From: JAHCHG01 sp965214585
GTDB lineage: Bacteria; Acidobacteriota; Blastocatellia; Pyrinomonadales; Pyrinomonadaceae
Length of the DNA stretch: 64,000 nt
NCBI GenBank assembly: GCA_965214585.1
Contig: OZ243957.1
Location: forward strand, 744,001 to 808,000
Direction: 5' to 3'
Each line of letters starts with the position of its first letter. Position 1 is the first letter of the stretch. The position numbers and the translations under genes were made by a program. Positions 17,182 through 26,634 of this stretch are shown piece after piece. The notes under the pieces were generated by a model. The model searched no databases. It was not told the origin of the DNA and saw nothing but the letters and a program-made list of their open reading frames with translations.

Positions 17182-19470
17182 TTATGAAGTCAAATGATTG
17201 GAACTCGTTGCCCTGCCCGATTTTACAAGTCTTTTGCGGACTCTTTTCTGCCAATTGCTTTTCGCATCGCCGAAATCTTCAAACTGCTCGAATAAATCAT
17301 TTGTCGGTTCGCCGCCGATCTGTCTGGTTTTGAAATACAGCAGCGCAATGAGAATTGATGCAAACGACAGCAGTATTAATTGAAACGGCAGAGGCAAAAG
17401 TTTCGTCAGCAAACTTTGAAAGGCATCTTTAATATACCTCGTTTCACTTTTTTCCTTTGAATCGGCTTTTTTCGGATCGGTGCTTGCGTTTTCGGTCTTA
17501 GCGGAATTTTCCTTTTCCGCCTGTTTTTTAATTCTTTCCTGGTAAATTATCGTTCCCGCTTCAACGGTTGCCGATGAAAAAGCACCGACCATACCGCCGA
17601 GCAATGCCGGAAGAAGAAAAATTATTGCAATTGCGGCAAGAGTCGTGCGAAGCGAACGCTTAACGAGAAGTTTTGAGCGATCCAGAGCCTCCCTGCCGCG
17701 TAAACTTTCCATCATCACAACCGGCGCGGCTAACGCCCAGATAACCGACAAGTATATTCCGGGCAAAACAAAACAGCAGGCATATCCGATCAGAGATAAA
17801 GTCCCGGAAATAAAGCCGACCCAAACCAGACTTTTCCATTTTTCGAGCGTTGCGCGAAGCGCGGGGCGCACTTTGACCGGGCGCAGAGGAACGGCGAGAA
17901 TTTGCGCGATGATCCAAGTTACCGTTCCCCAAAGCAGATAGCCGCAAAAAAGGCTCGTAAAAAATATGCCGAAAAACACGAGTCCGCCTGATATTTGCGA
18001 TGCGGTATGGCTGATTTTGCCCGAAATATAAAGTATGTCGGCAGCCACGCCCAAAAGCGTAATTACAATAAACGGAATATACAGCAAAAGCGTCAATCCC
18101 AGAAATTTAGGCAGGTAGCGGCTGTAAATTTCAAGTGCGCGGCGCAGAAGAACGCCGATGCCTTCCGACTGCGCCCGAAGTTCCGAAGCAAAAGCCTTTG
18201 CCGTCGGCGGGCGGTCATAGATGTCTTTCGCCAATGCCGAATGAATCAGATTCTTAACCTTTTTCGGAACTTTTTTAACCGTCAGCGGCGGCGGTTCTTC
18301 TACCTTATGCGCTTTCATCACTTTCGTATAATCGCCGGAAAAAGGCGTTGCGCCCGAAAGCATCTGATAAGCGATCACGCCAAGCGAATAAATATCCGAT
18401 CTCGGCGAAAGTTTTCCGCCCGCGCATTGTTCGGGCGACATATAAAGCGGCGTTCCCAAAACCGCGCCGACTCTGGTTAATTCGGTTGTTGAAGACGTAT
18501 TTGAAACCGATTCGTCAGTTTCAAACGGTGCGGAAATCAACTTTGTCGCGTTTTTCTCATTTTCTTCCGAACCTGTTTTATCGCTCGAAGGAAAAATCGC
18601 CGTTCCGTCTTCCAAATCAACTTCGCCCGCTTGCTGAATTACGGTTTTGTTTTCCGAATCGTTTTTTACGCTCTGAATTACAGTTCGGTTTTCCGACTCG
18701 TCTTTTATCGGTTGGATAATCGTTCCGGCTTCGGAAGAAGGCTTTTCCGCATCGCCGGACAGAGCCATCGTCGCTGCTTCGGAAATCATTGTCGAATTGC
18801 GGTTTTCGGCAACCGTTCCCTGCTCTTCTCCGGTGTGAATCGTTTCTGCCTGCTCGTCAAGCGCAATCGTTGCTCGTCCGCCGACCAAATTTTTATTTGA
18901 AGGCTTTGGCTGCGGAAGTTCGGCGAATTTTCCCGCTTGACTGAGAATTTCGGTTTCTTCGAGTTTGGCAATTCCGAAATCGAGAACTTTTACCGTGTAG
19001 CCGCCGCGCTGATTCGGTTCGAGCCAAATGTTATCGGGTTTCAAATCGCGGTGAATAATTCCCTGCTCGTGCGCTTCCTGCACGGCGGAACTGACCTGCT
19101 CCAAAATATCTATTGACCACGAAAGCGGCAGGCGTTCTTCTTCTTCCAAAATCTCGCCCAGCGTGCAGCCGTCCAGATATTCCATCACCAGATAAGCGGC
19201 ATTTCCCGTTTTCGTCTGCGAAAAACCGAAGTCGGTTACGTCAACGACGTTCGGATGACGAAGCCTTCCGGCGGCACGCGCTTCCCGACGAAATCGCTCG
19301 ACAAATTCGGCGCGTTTCATAAATTCGGACTGGATAACCTTAACGGCGACGGGACGTTCCGTGCCGATGTGCGTGGCAAGATAGACCGTTCCCATTCCGC
19401 CTTTGCCAAGCTGTTTTTCGATTCTGTATTTTCCGTCGAGCGTCTGCCCGATCACGCTTTCCGAATTCAT
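17182..19470 (-). CDS. Membrane Ser/Thr protein kinase
   Basis: A 762-residue Hanks-type kinase. The N-lobe has LGKGGMGTVY and AVKVIQ; the catalytic loop is HRDLKPDN and the magnesium loop DFGIAK. An unusual insert of about 150 Thr/Ser/Glu-rich residues with repeats of TVIQ-type (IIQPIKDESENRTVIQ, VKNDSENKTVIQ) separates DFG from the rest of the C-lobe (GTPLYMSPEQ). From about residue 470 several hydrophobic helices form a DUF-like membrane region, with a Lys/Glu stretch before the last one. It probably phosphorylates partners in the sigma/VWA cluster, but no substrate is identifiable. Confidence 0.93.
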   Translation of the reverse strand: MNSESVIGQTLDGKYRIEKQLGKGGMGTVYLATHIGTERPVAVKVIQSEFMKRAEFVERFRREARAAGRLRHPNVVDVTDFGFSQTKTGNAAYLVMEYLDGCTLGEILEEEERLPLSWSIDILEQVSSAVQEAHEQGIIHRDLKPDNIWLEPNQRGGYTVKVLDFGIAKLEETEILSQAGKFAELPQPKPSNKNLVGGRATIALDEQAETIHTGEEQGTVAENRNSTMISEAATMALSGDAEKPSSEAGTIIQPIKDESENRTVIQSVKNDSENKTVIQQAGEVDLEDGTAIFPSSDKTGSEENEKNATKLISAPFETDESVSNTSSTTELTRVGAVLGTPLYMSPEQCAGGKLSPRSDIYSLGVIAYQMLSGATPFSGDYTKVMKAHKVEEPPPLTVKKVPKKVKNLIHSALAKDIYDRPPTAKAFASELRAQSEGIGVLLRRALEIYSRYLPKFLGLTLLLYIPFIVITLLGVAADILYISGKISHTASQISGGLVFFGIFFTSLFCGYLLWGTVTWIIAQILAVPLRPVKVRPALRATLEKWKSLVWVGFISGTLSLIGYACCFVLPGIYLSVIWALAAPVVMMESLRGREALDRSKLLVKRSLRTTLAAIAIIFLLPALLGGMVGAFSSATVEAGTIIYQERIKKQAEKENSAKTENASTDPKKADSKEKSETRYIKDAFQSLLTKLLPLPFQLILLSFASILIALLYFKTRQIGGEPTNDLFEQFEDFGDAKSNWQKRVRKRLVKSGRATSSNHLTS

Positions 19471-19653
19471 ATGTCTATAATCCGCAAGTGAAAAATTTTT
19501 CGTATGTTCTAAAATTTATACGAGCAAAAATATATTTTGTTTAATTTAACGACGCGGCTCAAAAAAAATTTAAGTGAATTTGCCGCACCGCATCATTTGA
19601 AATTTTAATTATAGACTTTGAAATGAGTTAGAGAAAATCGGCAATAAGAAAAA

Positions 19654-20679
19654 TTACTGTTTCTTAATGTAAATTTGTCCGTTAAATGTTGTCAGATTGA
19701 GGTTTGCGTCGCCTTTTCCGATTGTTCCGATCAGACTTTTGATGCTCGCAGCTTTCGATTTTACAACATTTGTCATCGGAATTTCGGACGAAAACGCTCC
19801 ATAGCCGTAGGACGCGCTGATTTTTCCAGACGAATCGGGCGGAACGGAGATTAATATCAAACCGCTTTGAGTTCCGAAATTATATTGTCCGCGATTTAGA
19901 ATGTCGCCGGTAAATCTGATCGAACCGGAAATAGCGTTGACTTGGGTTTGCCCGTGTCCGATTTTTTGCAGAGTTATGATTCCGCTTGAAGTTTTTGCTT
20001 TGAAAACATCGCCTGTTTCTTTGGGCAAAACGTCGTAGGCGACAATGTTTCCCGATGTTCCGGCAAGAGAAATCGCTCCTCTGGAATTTCCTACGGTAAT
20101 ATCGCCATCGTAAATTACCGCCTCGATTCCGTCTGAAATATGACTTACGGAAGCATCGCCGGAAACAAAATGCAAGGAAACTTTTCTGATAAAATTTATC
20201 GCCGCCGAATCAATCCGACCTTTGACCGAAACCGACGCTTGGCGCGGAACGTCAATTTCGATTTTTTCTCCCGACAGACATTTTTCGGGATTTGCCGGGA
20301 GTTTTTTGCCCGCAGCATAACCGATAACTTCGAGCCGGACGGGTTCTTCCGTCTTTTCTTCCTTTTCCCTGATCTTAAAATCAATCTCGCTTCCCTTGTC
20401 AATAAATACGCGAACTTCGCTGCGATTCCAGCCGTTGATTTTCAAATTTCCGTCGGCAACGCAAAATTGAATTTCCACTTTCGGATTGACGGCGATTGAT
20501 TTTTCCGCCGGAATGTCCGTTTTATTAAGGATTTTGATAAATTTATCTTGCTTAGGCAAAATCTGGCAGTAAAAAGCATTCGTCGGGAAGGCGAAAAACA
20601 GCGAAAGCGCGAAAATCGCCCGGATAAAATTCAGCGAAGCGAATGCGGGACGTTTCTTCGTATAAGTTTGAAATTTCAT
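19654..20679 (-). CDS. Exported DUF4097-like beta-helix protein
   Basis: A 341-residue protein with an N-terminal signal or anchor (about 18-36). The body has repeated short beta turns typical of DUF4097/adhesin-like folds: NLKINGWNRSEVRVF, GIEAVIYDGDITVGNSRGAISL, SSGIITLQKIG, ISGSIRFTGDIL. It lies directly downstream of the anti-sigma gene (24 bases) and may be a target or sensor of that module. Function unknown. Confidence 0.72.
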   Translation of the reverse strand: MKFQTYTKKRPAFASLNFIRAIFALSLFFAFPTNAFYCQILPKQDKFIKILNKTDIPAEKSIAVNPKVEIQFCVADGNLKINGWNRSEVRVFIDKGSEIDFKIREKEEKTEEPVRLEVIGYAAGKKLPANPEKCLSGEKIEIDVPRQASVSVKGRIDSAAINFIRKVSLHFVSGDASVSHISDGIEAVIYDGDITVGNSRGAISLAGTSGNIVAYDVLPKETGDVFKAKTSSGIITLQKIGHGQTQVNAISGSIRFTGDILNRGQYNFGTQSGLILISVPPDSSGKISASYGYGAFSSEIPMTNVVKSKAASIKSLIGTIGKGDANLNLTTFNGQIYIKKQ

Positions 20680-20703
20680 CTGAATTGTTTTCGCGCGTGA
20701 TTT

Positions 20704-21609
20704 TCAATCGTCCAAACTTGCCATCAATTCGGTTTTTTCTTGAATCGAATTGAGCAGATCAATTTTGTTTTGATATGAAACGCGCAAAACTTTTTTTGCC
20801 GCGCCGTTTTTCGGATTTTTTCGCACTTCCGCCCGCATTTTGTTGATCGCGTCATCCGTTACAGCCAGATTTTTTTCAAACGCAAAACGCGCCGACGCGT
20901 CCAATGCCGAATCTTTTTGTGAGTTCACGGTTTGCGCCAAAGTTTCGATAGTTTTGATATAGACATTTTCGCCGGGCAGCAATTCAGCCGTTTCCGCAGA
21001 TTTAACCGAATTTCTAAATTTCGGCTCGCGCATTTTAACCGCGCGGTTTTTCGGTTTTGGCGAAATCGTCTTTCTTTTTATAAACTCCGTTTTAACAGGT
21101 TTGAATTCTTTTTCAGTTTTTGGCAATTCGTTTTTTTCGGCGACGTTATCTTTTTCGTCTTCAATCTCAGAAGGCGCGGATTCGGCGATTTTGATTGACT
21201 CGGAAATTCGTTCGGTTCGTTCTTTTTGAGAACTTTTTGCCGTTAATTCTTCGTCCGCGTATTTATTAACCCAAAGCCCGAAAAAGACGCTGAAAATTAT
21301 CAGCAAAGCGGCAGCACCGGCAAAAACCGGACTTGTCAGATAAGCGAAAATGCTCTGCCAAACCGATTTTTTTCTGCCTTCGATAGAATCATTTATTTTG
21401 TTCCACAAACGATTTGTCGGAACGAGTTCGTTTAATTCTTCGTCCAAAACGGCAAACGCAAACGCGGTTTCTTCTTCCGCCCACGCGAGCGCGTCGGTGC
21501 ATTCGTCGCAGACGGCGAGATGGCGGCGAATCATTTCCGTTTTTTCGGAAGCGAGTTCGCCGTCCAGAAACGCCTGAAGAATTTCCTCGTTGTAACAATT
21601 TTCGTTCAT
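20704..21609 (-). CDS. Anti-sigma factor (zinc-finger type)
   Basis: A 301-residue protein. ATG 21609 is chosen since the longer frame runs into the sigma gene. The N terminus carries the zf-HC2 pattern LQAFLDGEL...HLAVCDECTDAL. One transmembrane helix lies at about 97-117 (SPVFAGAAALLIIFSVFFGLWV region). The periplasmic part is charged and ends in a helical segment. It starts seven bases after the ECF sigma gene and almost certainly inhibits it. Confidence 0.85.
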   Translation of the reverse strand: MNENCYNEEILQAFLDGELASEKTEMIRRHLAVCDECTDALAWAEEETAFAFAVLDEELNELVPTNRLWNKINDSIEGRKKSVWQSIFAYLTSPVFAGAAALLIIFSVFFGLWVNKYADEELTAKSSQKERTERISESIKIAESAPSEIEDEKDNVAEKNELPKTEKEFKPVKTEFIKRKTISPKPKNRAVKMREPKFRNSVKSAETAELLPGENVYIKTIETLAQTVNSQKDSALDASARFAFEKNLAVTDDAINKMRAEVRKNPKNGAAKKVLRVSYQNKIDLLNSIQEKTELMASLDD

Positions 21610-21616
21610 TATATTT

Positions 21617-22180
21617 CTAGTGAATTTTCCCGTAAAAACGGACAAATTCCCGACGCGCTCTGGCAATATATGTGCCGACGCTCGTTTCGTTCAGCGAAAG
21701 AGATTCGGCGATTTCTTTGTAAGACAAGCCCTGCTGTTTTAAGATCAGACAACTTTTCAGCGGCTCTTTCATCTTTTCCAAAGCCCGGTGAACTTCCTTT
21801 GCCCGTTCGCGCTGTTCGTAGTCCATATCCAAACTCGCCGTCATTTGTTCGTCATTTTCTTTGACGTATTTTTCCTCTCTCGTGTTTGCCCTGATCTTGC
21901 CGCGCAGAGTGTTTTTCGCCAGATTCAGCGCGACGCGAATCAGCCACGGACGAAGCATTTCCTCGTTTTCGATTGCGTCCATATTATCATAAAGCCGCAG
22001 AAAAACTTCCTGCGTTACGTCTTCGGCAATTCCGCAATCGCGCACAACCGAATTTGCCACGCGAAAAACGGTTCGATGGTGCAGCGTAAACGCCTCATCA
22101 AACACAATTCTCTCTTTCACCGCCGCAGCTGATCCGATTCGGGACATCGTGTCCATTATAATTTTCGCGCTTTCACTCAT
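21617..22180 (-). CDS. ECF RNA polymerase sigma factor
   Basis: A 187-residue sigma factor. Region 2 contains TVFRVANSVVRDCGIAEDV and TQEVFLRLYDN; region 4 contains LKSCLILKQQGLSYKEIAES and LNETSVGTYIARARREF. The typical ECF length and the adjoining anti-sigma gene support the call. It heads the minus-strand set sigma, anti-sigma, DUF4097-like. Confidence 0.95.
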   Translation of the reverse strand: MSESAKIIMDTMSRIGSAAAVKERIVFDEAFTLHHRTVFRVANSVVRDCGIAEDVTQEVFLRLYDNMDAIENEEMLRPWLIRVALNLAKNTLRGKIRANTREEKYVKENDEQMTASLDMDYEQRERAKEVHRALEKMKEPLKSCLILKQQGLSYKEIAESLSLNETSVGTYIARARREFVRFYGKIH

Positions 22181-22258
22181 TTGTAAGCACTTTTGTTAAT
22201 GTTCAGATAAAGAACACCGCGGGCGTATATTTTGTGACAAATTTTTGAAAAAAACTTT

Positions 22259-23689
22259 CTAAAATTTAATAATTTTTGCCGTTTGAACGATCTCCGCCGG
22301 AAGACGCGCATCGTTTTCGGCGGTTATGAAAAACGTAAAACTGTTTTTTTTGCTTGTCAGGATTTCGTCTAAAATTTCATCCGAAATATTTGAACTTTCG
22401 TCTGACTTTTGTTCGATCAATGCCAGACGCTTTAAACATTGGTAGAGATGGCTTTCCCCGCTGCCGAATTCGCCGATTTCATTTGTGGTTATCAAACGAA
22501 TTTCCGCTTGTTCGTCGGTAAAATTCGACAACATCGCCGCCGTTTTGCTTATGCCGTTTTCAAATTGTTCGGAACTTTCAAAAATATTTTCGCCTCTCTG
22601 CTCCGCCGAAATTTTCTCGCGCAGAGAGATTTTTTTGATTTCGCTTTTGAGCCGCGTATCAAAAAAAACCGTAATTCTTTTATCGTCTTCGGCGGCAAAT
22701 TCGCGCGTGATCAGACGATTTGTGCGAGCCGTCGCCTTCCAGTCAATATGCCGCAGATCGTCCATCGGCTGATATTCACGCAATGTCAGCAAATCCTGTC
22801 CCAGACCTTTGCGATTTGTGCGAAATGTTCCCGTTTCAAGCGGTAATTTTATTTCATCCGGCTGAATTTCGGAGAGTTTCGGAAAAATTATAATTTCCGC
22901 CTTTTGCGCCGACAGACGGCGGCGATGGCGAAAAAAACCGAACGGAAATTTTGTCGAAAGTTCAAAATCCCTGATGATAAAACGCCCGCGATTTTCAAAA
23001 ATATGCTCGGTGCGGCTTTCAACCGAGTTTCGCCTCGGAACATACACGAAATAATCGAGCGTTCGTTTGAGAATCGGCGGATCGGCAATCTTCCGCGCCC
23101 ATTTTTCCGGCAGAATTTCTTTTATTTCGTCAAACAAAGCGGATTTTTCTCGCTCTTTTCCGCGCACTTCGGCAACGATTGAAAAAGCGGGCAAAATCCG
23201 TTTGCGATTGTGCAGACTGACGAGAATCGGAGTCGGCTGTTTGGCAAAAACGGTTTCGGGAAAACGCATCTTGACATCGAGCTTTTTCAGACAGAGATTT
23301 CCGCCGAAAAAGCTGACGATTACCGCCGCGAGCAGAAACGCCAAAATCAAAAACAGCAGATTATTTGCCGAACTCCACGCCGAAAAACCGACAATGGCGA
23401 TCAGCCCGATGATTACCGCGCCGCCCAGCGTAAAATCGAATGGCAGATTCATCTGCGAAGTTTCCCGGCTGGCGGAACGCGCAAGCGGCGGAATCACAAA
23501 AACGAAAATCAGCAAAACAAATATGAGCGAAGCCGCCGCCGCGCCAACCGCCAGATTCGGGTTATCCGTCCGTTTCGCATAAATCGTCAGAAACGCCAAA
23601 CCCAATCCGCCGAAAACAACCGCCAACCCCAAAAGACCGTTGCGAATATCGCGGAAACTGATTAATTGAGTGAATTTCCTCAAATTCAT
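22259..23689 (-). CDS. DUF58 domain membrane protein
   Basis: A 476-residue protein with two N-terminal membrane helix pairs (about 15-75 and 85-130). The DUF58 signature is present: GQDLLTLREYQPMDDLRHID followed by WKATARTNRL. A VWA-like fold is expected beyond it (ITVFFDTR). DUF58 proteins pair with MoxR ATPases, and such a gene lies upstream at 24094, separated by a 404-base gap with a palindrome. Together they probably form a chaperone-like unit acting on VWA proteins or the envelope. Confidence 0.92.
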   Translation of the reverse strand: MNLRKFTQLISFRDIRNGLLGLAVVFGGLGLAFLTIYAKRTDNPNLAVGAAAASLIFVLLIFVFVIPPLARSASRETSQMNLPFDFTLGGAVIIGLIAIVGFSAWSSANNLLFLILAFLLAAVIVSFFGGNLCLKKLDVKMRFPETVFAKQPTPILVSLHNRKRILPAFSIVAEVRGKEREKSALFDEIKEILPEKWARKIADPPILKRTLDYFVYVPRRNSVESRTEHIFENRGRFIIRDFELSTKFPFGFFRHRRRLSAQKAEIIIFPKLSEIQPDEIKLPLETGTFRTNRKGLGQDLLTLREYQPMDDLRHIDWKATARTNRLITREFAAEDDKRITVFFDTRLKSEIKKISLREKISAEQRGENIFESSEQFENGISKTAAMLSNFTDEQAEIRLITTNEIGEFGSGESHLYQCLKRLALIEQKSDESSNISDEILDEILTSKKNSFTFFITAENDARLPAEIVQTAKIIKF

Positions 23690-23923
23690 ATTTTAAATAG
23701 AGTTCGGAGAGTTTATAAGAAATTACTTTAGCTGCGGACGGTTAGGAATTTCTTTTAACCACATAGAAACATAGAAAAAAATAAAAACTGCTTTTATAAA
23801 TTATTTTTTAACTGTTTCTTGGTTCGTATCGGGTGAATTTTAAGCCATTCTTCTAAAATTACTTTTTTCTCAAACTCTCTAAACTCTCTGAGAAGCCGTT
23901 TGGTAATTGTATCGCAGGCTTCC

Positions 23924-24034
23924 AGCCGGCTGTCTTGGTGGCTTCCAGCCGCCAAATTCATCTGCTTTTCCCGTAAATTTGTGCAAACAACGCTCGAATT
24001 GGCGGCTGGAAGCCACCAAGACAGCCGGCAAGAT
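23924..24034. repeat. Palindromic repeat, GGCTTCCAGCCG family
   Basis: Arms 23924-23954 and 23998-24028 are perfect 31-base complements, followed by CAAGATGCCGGCG on the right. A single-arm relative lies at 4851-4892. It sits in the gap 23690-24093 between moxR-like and DUF58 genes; the rest of the gap is AT-rich and holds nothing I can support. Confidence 0.88.
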
Positions 24035-24093
24035 GCCGGCGTTACGTTTTTTTTGAGTTTCCAAACGCTTCTGAACTCTCCGAACTCAAAAAC

Positions 24094-25113
24094 TTAAACA
24101 GGAACTTTGACTTTCCTTAAAATCTCGTGCAGAACCTGTTCCGATTCGGCGGTTTTGCTTTTCGTGTTTGAATGGCGCGAATTGACGATTATTCGGTGTG
24201 CGAAACACGGCAGAACCAGTTTTTTGATGTCGTCGGCGATGCAGAAATCGCGTCCTTCGAGCATTGCGAAGGCTTGCGCCGAACGAAAAAGCGCGAGCGT
24301 TCCGCGCGGACTGATTCCGAGTTCGAGCGCGTCATCGCTGCGCGTAAGTTCTACGATGTCCAGCAGATAATCAACCAAAATATCATCCACGCGGACTCTT
24401 TTCACCATATTCTGCAAAGTCAAAACGTCGGTTTCGGTCATCGCCGCTTTGACGAATTCAAGCGGATTAACGCGCTCGCGGTCGTGCAGAATTTCGCGCT
24501 CGAATTCTTTGTTCGGATAACCGATGTGCAGGCGGAACATAAAACGGTCAAGCTGCGATTCGGGCAGCGGATAAGTTCCGTGATGCTCAACCGGATTTTG
24601 CGTGGCGACAACCATAAACGGCAGCGGCAGCGGGCGCGTAATTCCTTCAACCGTAACTTGTTTTTCCGACATTGCTTCGAGCAGAGCCGACTGCGTTTTC
24701 GGCGTGGCGCGGTTTATTTCGTCCGCTAAAACAATGTTTGAAAAAATCGGTCCCTCGTTCCATTCAAACCGCCCGCTTTGCTGATTGTAAACCGAGATTC
24801 CGATCACGTCCGACGGCAGAAGGTCGGATGTGAACTGCACGCGGTGAAAGGAAAGTTCGAGCGCACGCGCCAGAGCGTTGGCAAGCGTCGTTTTCCCGAT
24901 TCCCGGAACGTCTTCGATCAAAAGATGTCCGCCGGCGAAAAGCGCGGCTAAAACAAATTTTACCGTTTCGGATTTTCCCTTGATAACGCGCTCGATTTCC
25001 ACCCGCAGATTATTAATTTTCTCAATCGCGTCGTAAGCGGGCGCGGAAGATTTATTAATCTTTCGCGCATTTTCCGCCGCTGTTTCCGTTTCCGCCGCCG
25101 TCCAATCTCTCAT
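24094..25113 (-). CDS. MoxR-family AAA ATPase
   Basis: A 339-residue ATPase. Walker A is EDVPGIGKTT, Walker B LADEINRATPKTQSALLEAM, sensor 1 VVATQNP followed by the family-specific EHHGTYPLPESQLDRF. The C-terminal lid carries ISPRGTLALFRSAQAFA. MoxR ATPases act with VWA and DUF58 proteins in assembling or activating complexes; a DUF58 gene follows. Confidence 0.96.
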   Translation of the reverse strand: MRDWTAAETETAAENARKINKSSAPAYDAIEKINNLRVEIERVIKGKSETVKFVLAALFAGGHLLIEDVPGIGKTTLANALARALELSFHRVQFTSDLLPSDVIGISVYNQQSGRFEWNEGPIFSNIVLADEINRATPKTQSALLEAMSEKQVTVEGITRPLPLPFMVVATQNPVEHHGTYPLPESQLDRFMFRLHIGYPNKEFEREILHDRERVNPLEFVKAAMTETDVLTLQNMVKRVRVDDILVDYLLDIVELTRSDDALELGISPRGTLALFRSAQAFAMLEGRDFCIADDIKKLVLPCFAHRIIVNSRHSNTKSKTAESEQVLHEILRKVKVPV

Positions 25114-25254
25114 TTTTTTTGTTTTGAGCGTGAGTTATTCCGCCCGCAAATCTGTTTATATAATGTTGATTCGCTCCGAAAAATGAACAAACCGATTCTA
25201 TTTTACATAATTTGTTCGGGTTTTTGCATATTATTTTGCATTTTCCGGTAAAAA

Positions 25255-25328
25255 GTCAGTAGCGTCGGCGTAAGCCGATGCGTAATGTAGGTGCAGCGAG
25301 CGCATCGGCTTACGCCGACGCTACTGAC
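25255..25328. repeat. Palindromic repeat, GTCAGTAGCGTCGGCG family, copy 1
   Basis: Perfect 28-base arms (25255-25282, 25301-25328) with an 18-base loop. Copies with paired changes lie at 44864-44939 and 50009-50081. It is upstream of the prepilin gene, in the gap 25114-25474. Confidence 0.9.
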
Positions 25329-25474
25329 AAGAATTTCAATTTTCGTCGGCATTAGACGCACCAAACTAAATAAAGTCCGCCTCTGTTTGCAAAATCAGGC
25401 AACAAACGTCTAAAATTTTGAAACTTATCGTAAATAACTTCGTGAACAACTAAGGAGAAAAATTTTAAGATTTT

Positions 25475-25969
25475 ATGAAAATTATTATGAGAAATTTACC
25501 ACGAAAACTAAAAGACGAACGCGGATTCAGTTTGATCGAATTGATGATCGTAATTGCGATTATCGCCCTTCTTATCGGAGTCGGAGTTCCGGCTTGGCAA
25601 GCCGTAACCCGCAGCGGAAACGAAACCGCCGCCGCCCAATCCATCAGCACGATCAGGCAGATGCAGGTGCAGTATGCGGCAAAAAACAGCGGAGAATTCG
25701 GCACTTTCGCCGATTTAGTTGATTCTTTGCAGCTTGACGAAAAATTCAAAGAAGGCGACGCGCCTTTGATAAACGGTTACATTTACACGATGAAGGTCGA
25801 ACAGGCTTCCGGTTCGCAGCCCGCTTTTTATTCGATCAACGCCGATCCGCAGGTTTCCGAAGGAATTTCCGCAACCGGAGAACGGCATTTTTATTTTGAT
25901 TCAACACTCAGCACGATCAAACAAACCAAGGAAAACCGTCCGGCAACTCCTGATGATGAGAAATTATAA
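25475..25969 (+). CDS. Type IV prepilin-like protein
   Basis: A 164-residue pilin-like protein. The class III signal is textbook: a basic leader with KDERG, then cleavage before FSLIELMIVIAIIALLIGV, with Glu at +5 of the mature protein. The globular part (60-164) lacks a Cys pair. AAGGAG lies somewhat far (about 17 bases) from the ATG at 25475. No other pilus genes are in the window. A bidirectional terminator follows. Confidence 0.9.
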   Translation: MKIIMRNLPRKLKDERGFSLIELMIVIAIIALLIGVGVPAWQAVTRSGNETAAAQSISTIRQMQVQYAAKNSGEFGTFADLVDSLQLDEKFKEGDAPLINGYIYTMKVEQASGSQPAFYSINADPQVSEGISATGERHFYFDSTLSTIKQTKENRPATPDDEKL

Positions 25970-25996
25970 ACTGTAAATTTCCAAACCGGAAAAAAT

Positions 25997-26032
25997 AAAA
26001 AGACAATCGCCGTATAAAACGATTGTCTTTTT
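25997..26032. terminator. Bidirectional terminator
   Basis: Arms AAAAAGACAATCG (25997-26009) and CGATTGTCTTTTT (26020-26032), giving T runs on both strands. It separates the prepilin gene from the convergent small gene at 26056. Confidence 0.88.
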
Positions 26033-26055
26033 ATTTATAATTTTCAAAAATTATT

Positions 26056-26307
26056 TTACGCCAGTTCGATTCCCAGACCTTTTGCCGAATCGAGAACAAA
26101 CGCGTATGGTTTTTTGCCCTTATCCTTGTCATTATCTTTCGGTCTGTCTTTCGGTTTATCGTCAGGTTTCGGCACAACGACGATAACCGGCGGTTTCTTT
26201 TCTTCTTTGGGATTTTTGTCTTTATCATTCGATTGCGCCGAAACCGCCACCGAAAAACCGATAACGATTACAAACGCGAACGCTAATTGCTTAAAAATAT
26301 TCATCAT
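26056..26307 (-). CDS. Small exported Lys/Pro/Asp-rich protein
   Basis: An 83-residue protein: signal peptide (cleavage near VSAQ), then a low-complexity tract of Lys, Asp and Pro with PPVIVVVPKPDDKPKD, ending in AFVLDSAKGLGIELA. GAGGAAAT precedes the start. No family recognised; possibly a cell-surface or metal-binding peptide. Confidence 0.6.
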   Translation of the reverse strand: MMNIFKQLAFAFVIVIGFSVAVSAQSNDKDKNPKEEKKPPVIVVVPKPDDKPKDRPKDNDKDKGKKPYAFVLDSAKGLGIELA

Positions 26308-26609
26308 TTTTTATTTCCTCTTCATTAATTTAAGGCACAGAAGGGAAAGTTCAGAGAGTGCGCCCATAAATTTTACACGCAATCCCGATGCCACAAATCT
26401 CTTTTTATAAACTTTCTGTAAATATCAAGTCAAAACGACTACAATACTCTGATTCATTTGCCGAAGTTTACGTTTTCCGCAAATTTCATACGAAAACGTA
26501 AATTATTCGCCATTTTCCGGCAAAATTCGATATTTGGTCTGAAAAACATCTCAAAAATCAAATCAAATATCCGCAAAAGCGTCGTATCCGGTTCAAAATG
26601 ACAGTTCAA
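26308..26609. other. Intergenic, nothing supported
   Basis: About 300 AT-rich bases between divergent genes. I see no ORF, RNA or strong hairpin here, apart from the small palindrome at its right edge. Confidence 0.5.
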
Positions 26610-26629
26610 TTTGATAAAGTTTTATCAAA
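26610..26629. promoter_or_regulatory. Possible operator palindrome
   Basis: TTTGATAAA-GT-TTTATCAAA is a perfect inverted repeat ending five bases before the start codon at 26635. Its position over the ribosome-binding region suggests either a repressor operator or a translation-blocking hairpin. Confidence 0.4.
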
Positions 26630-26634
26630 GATAA

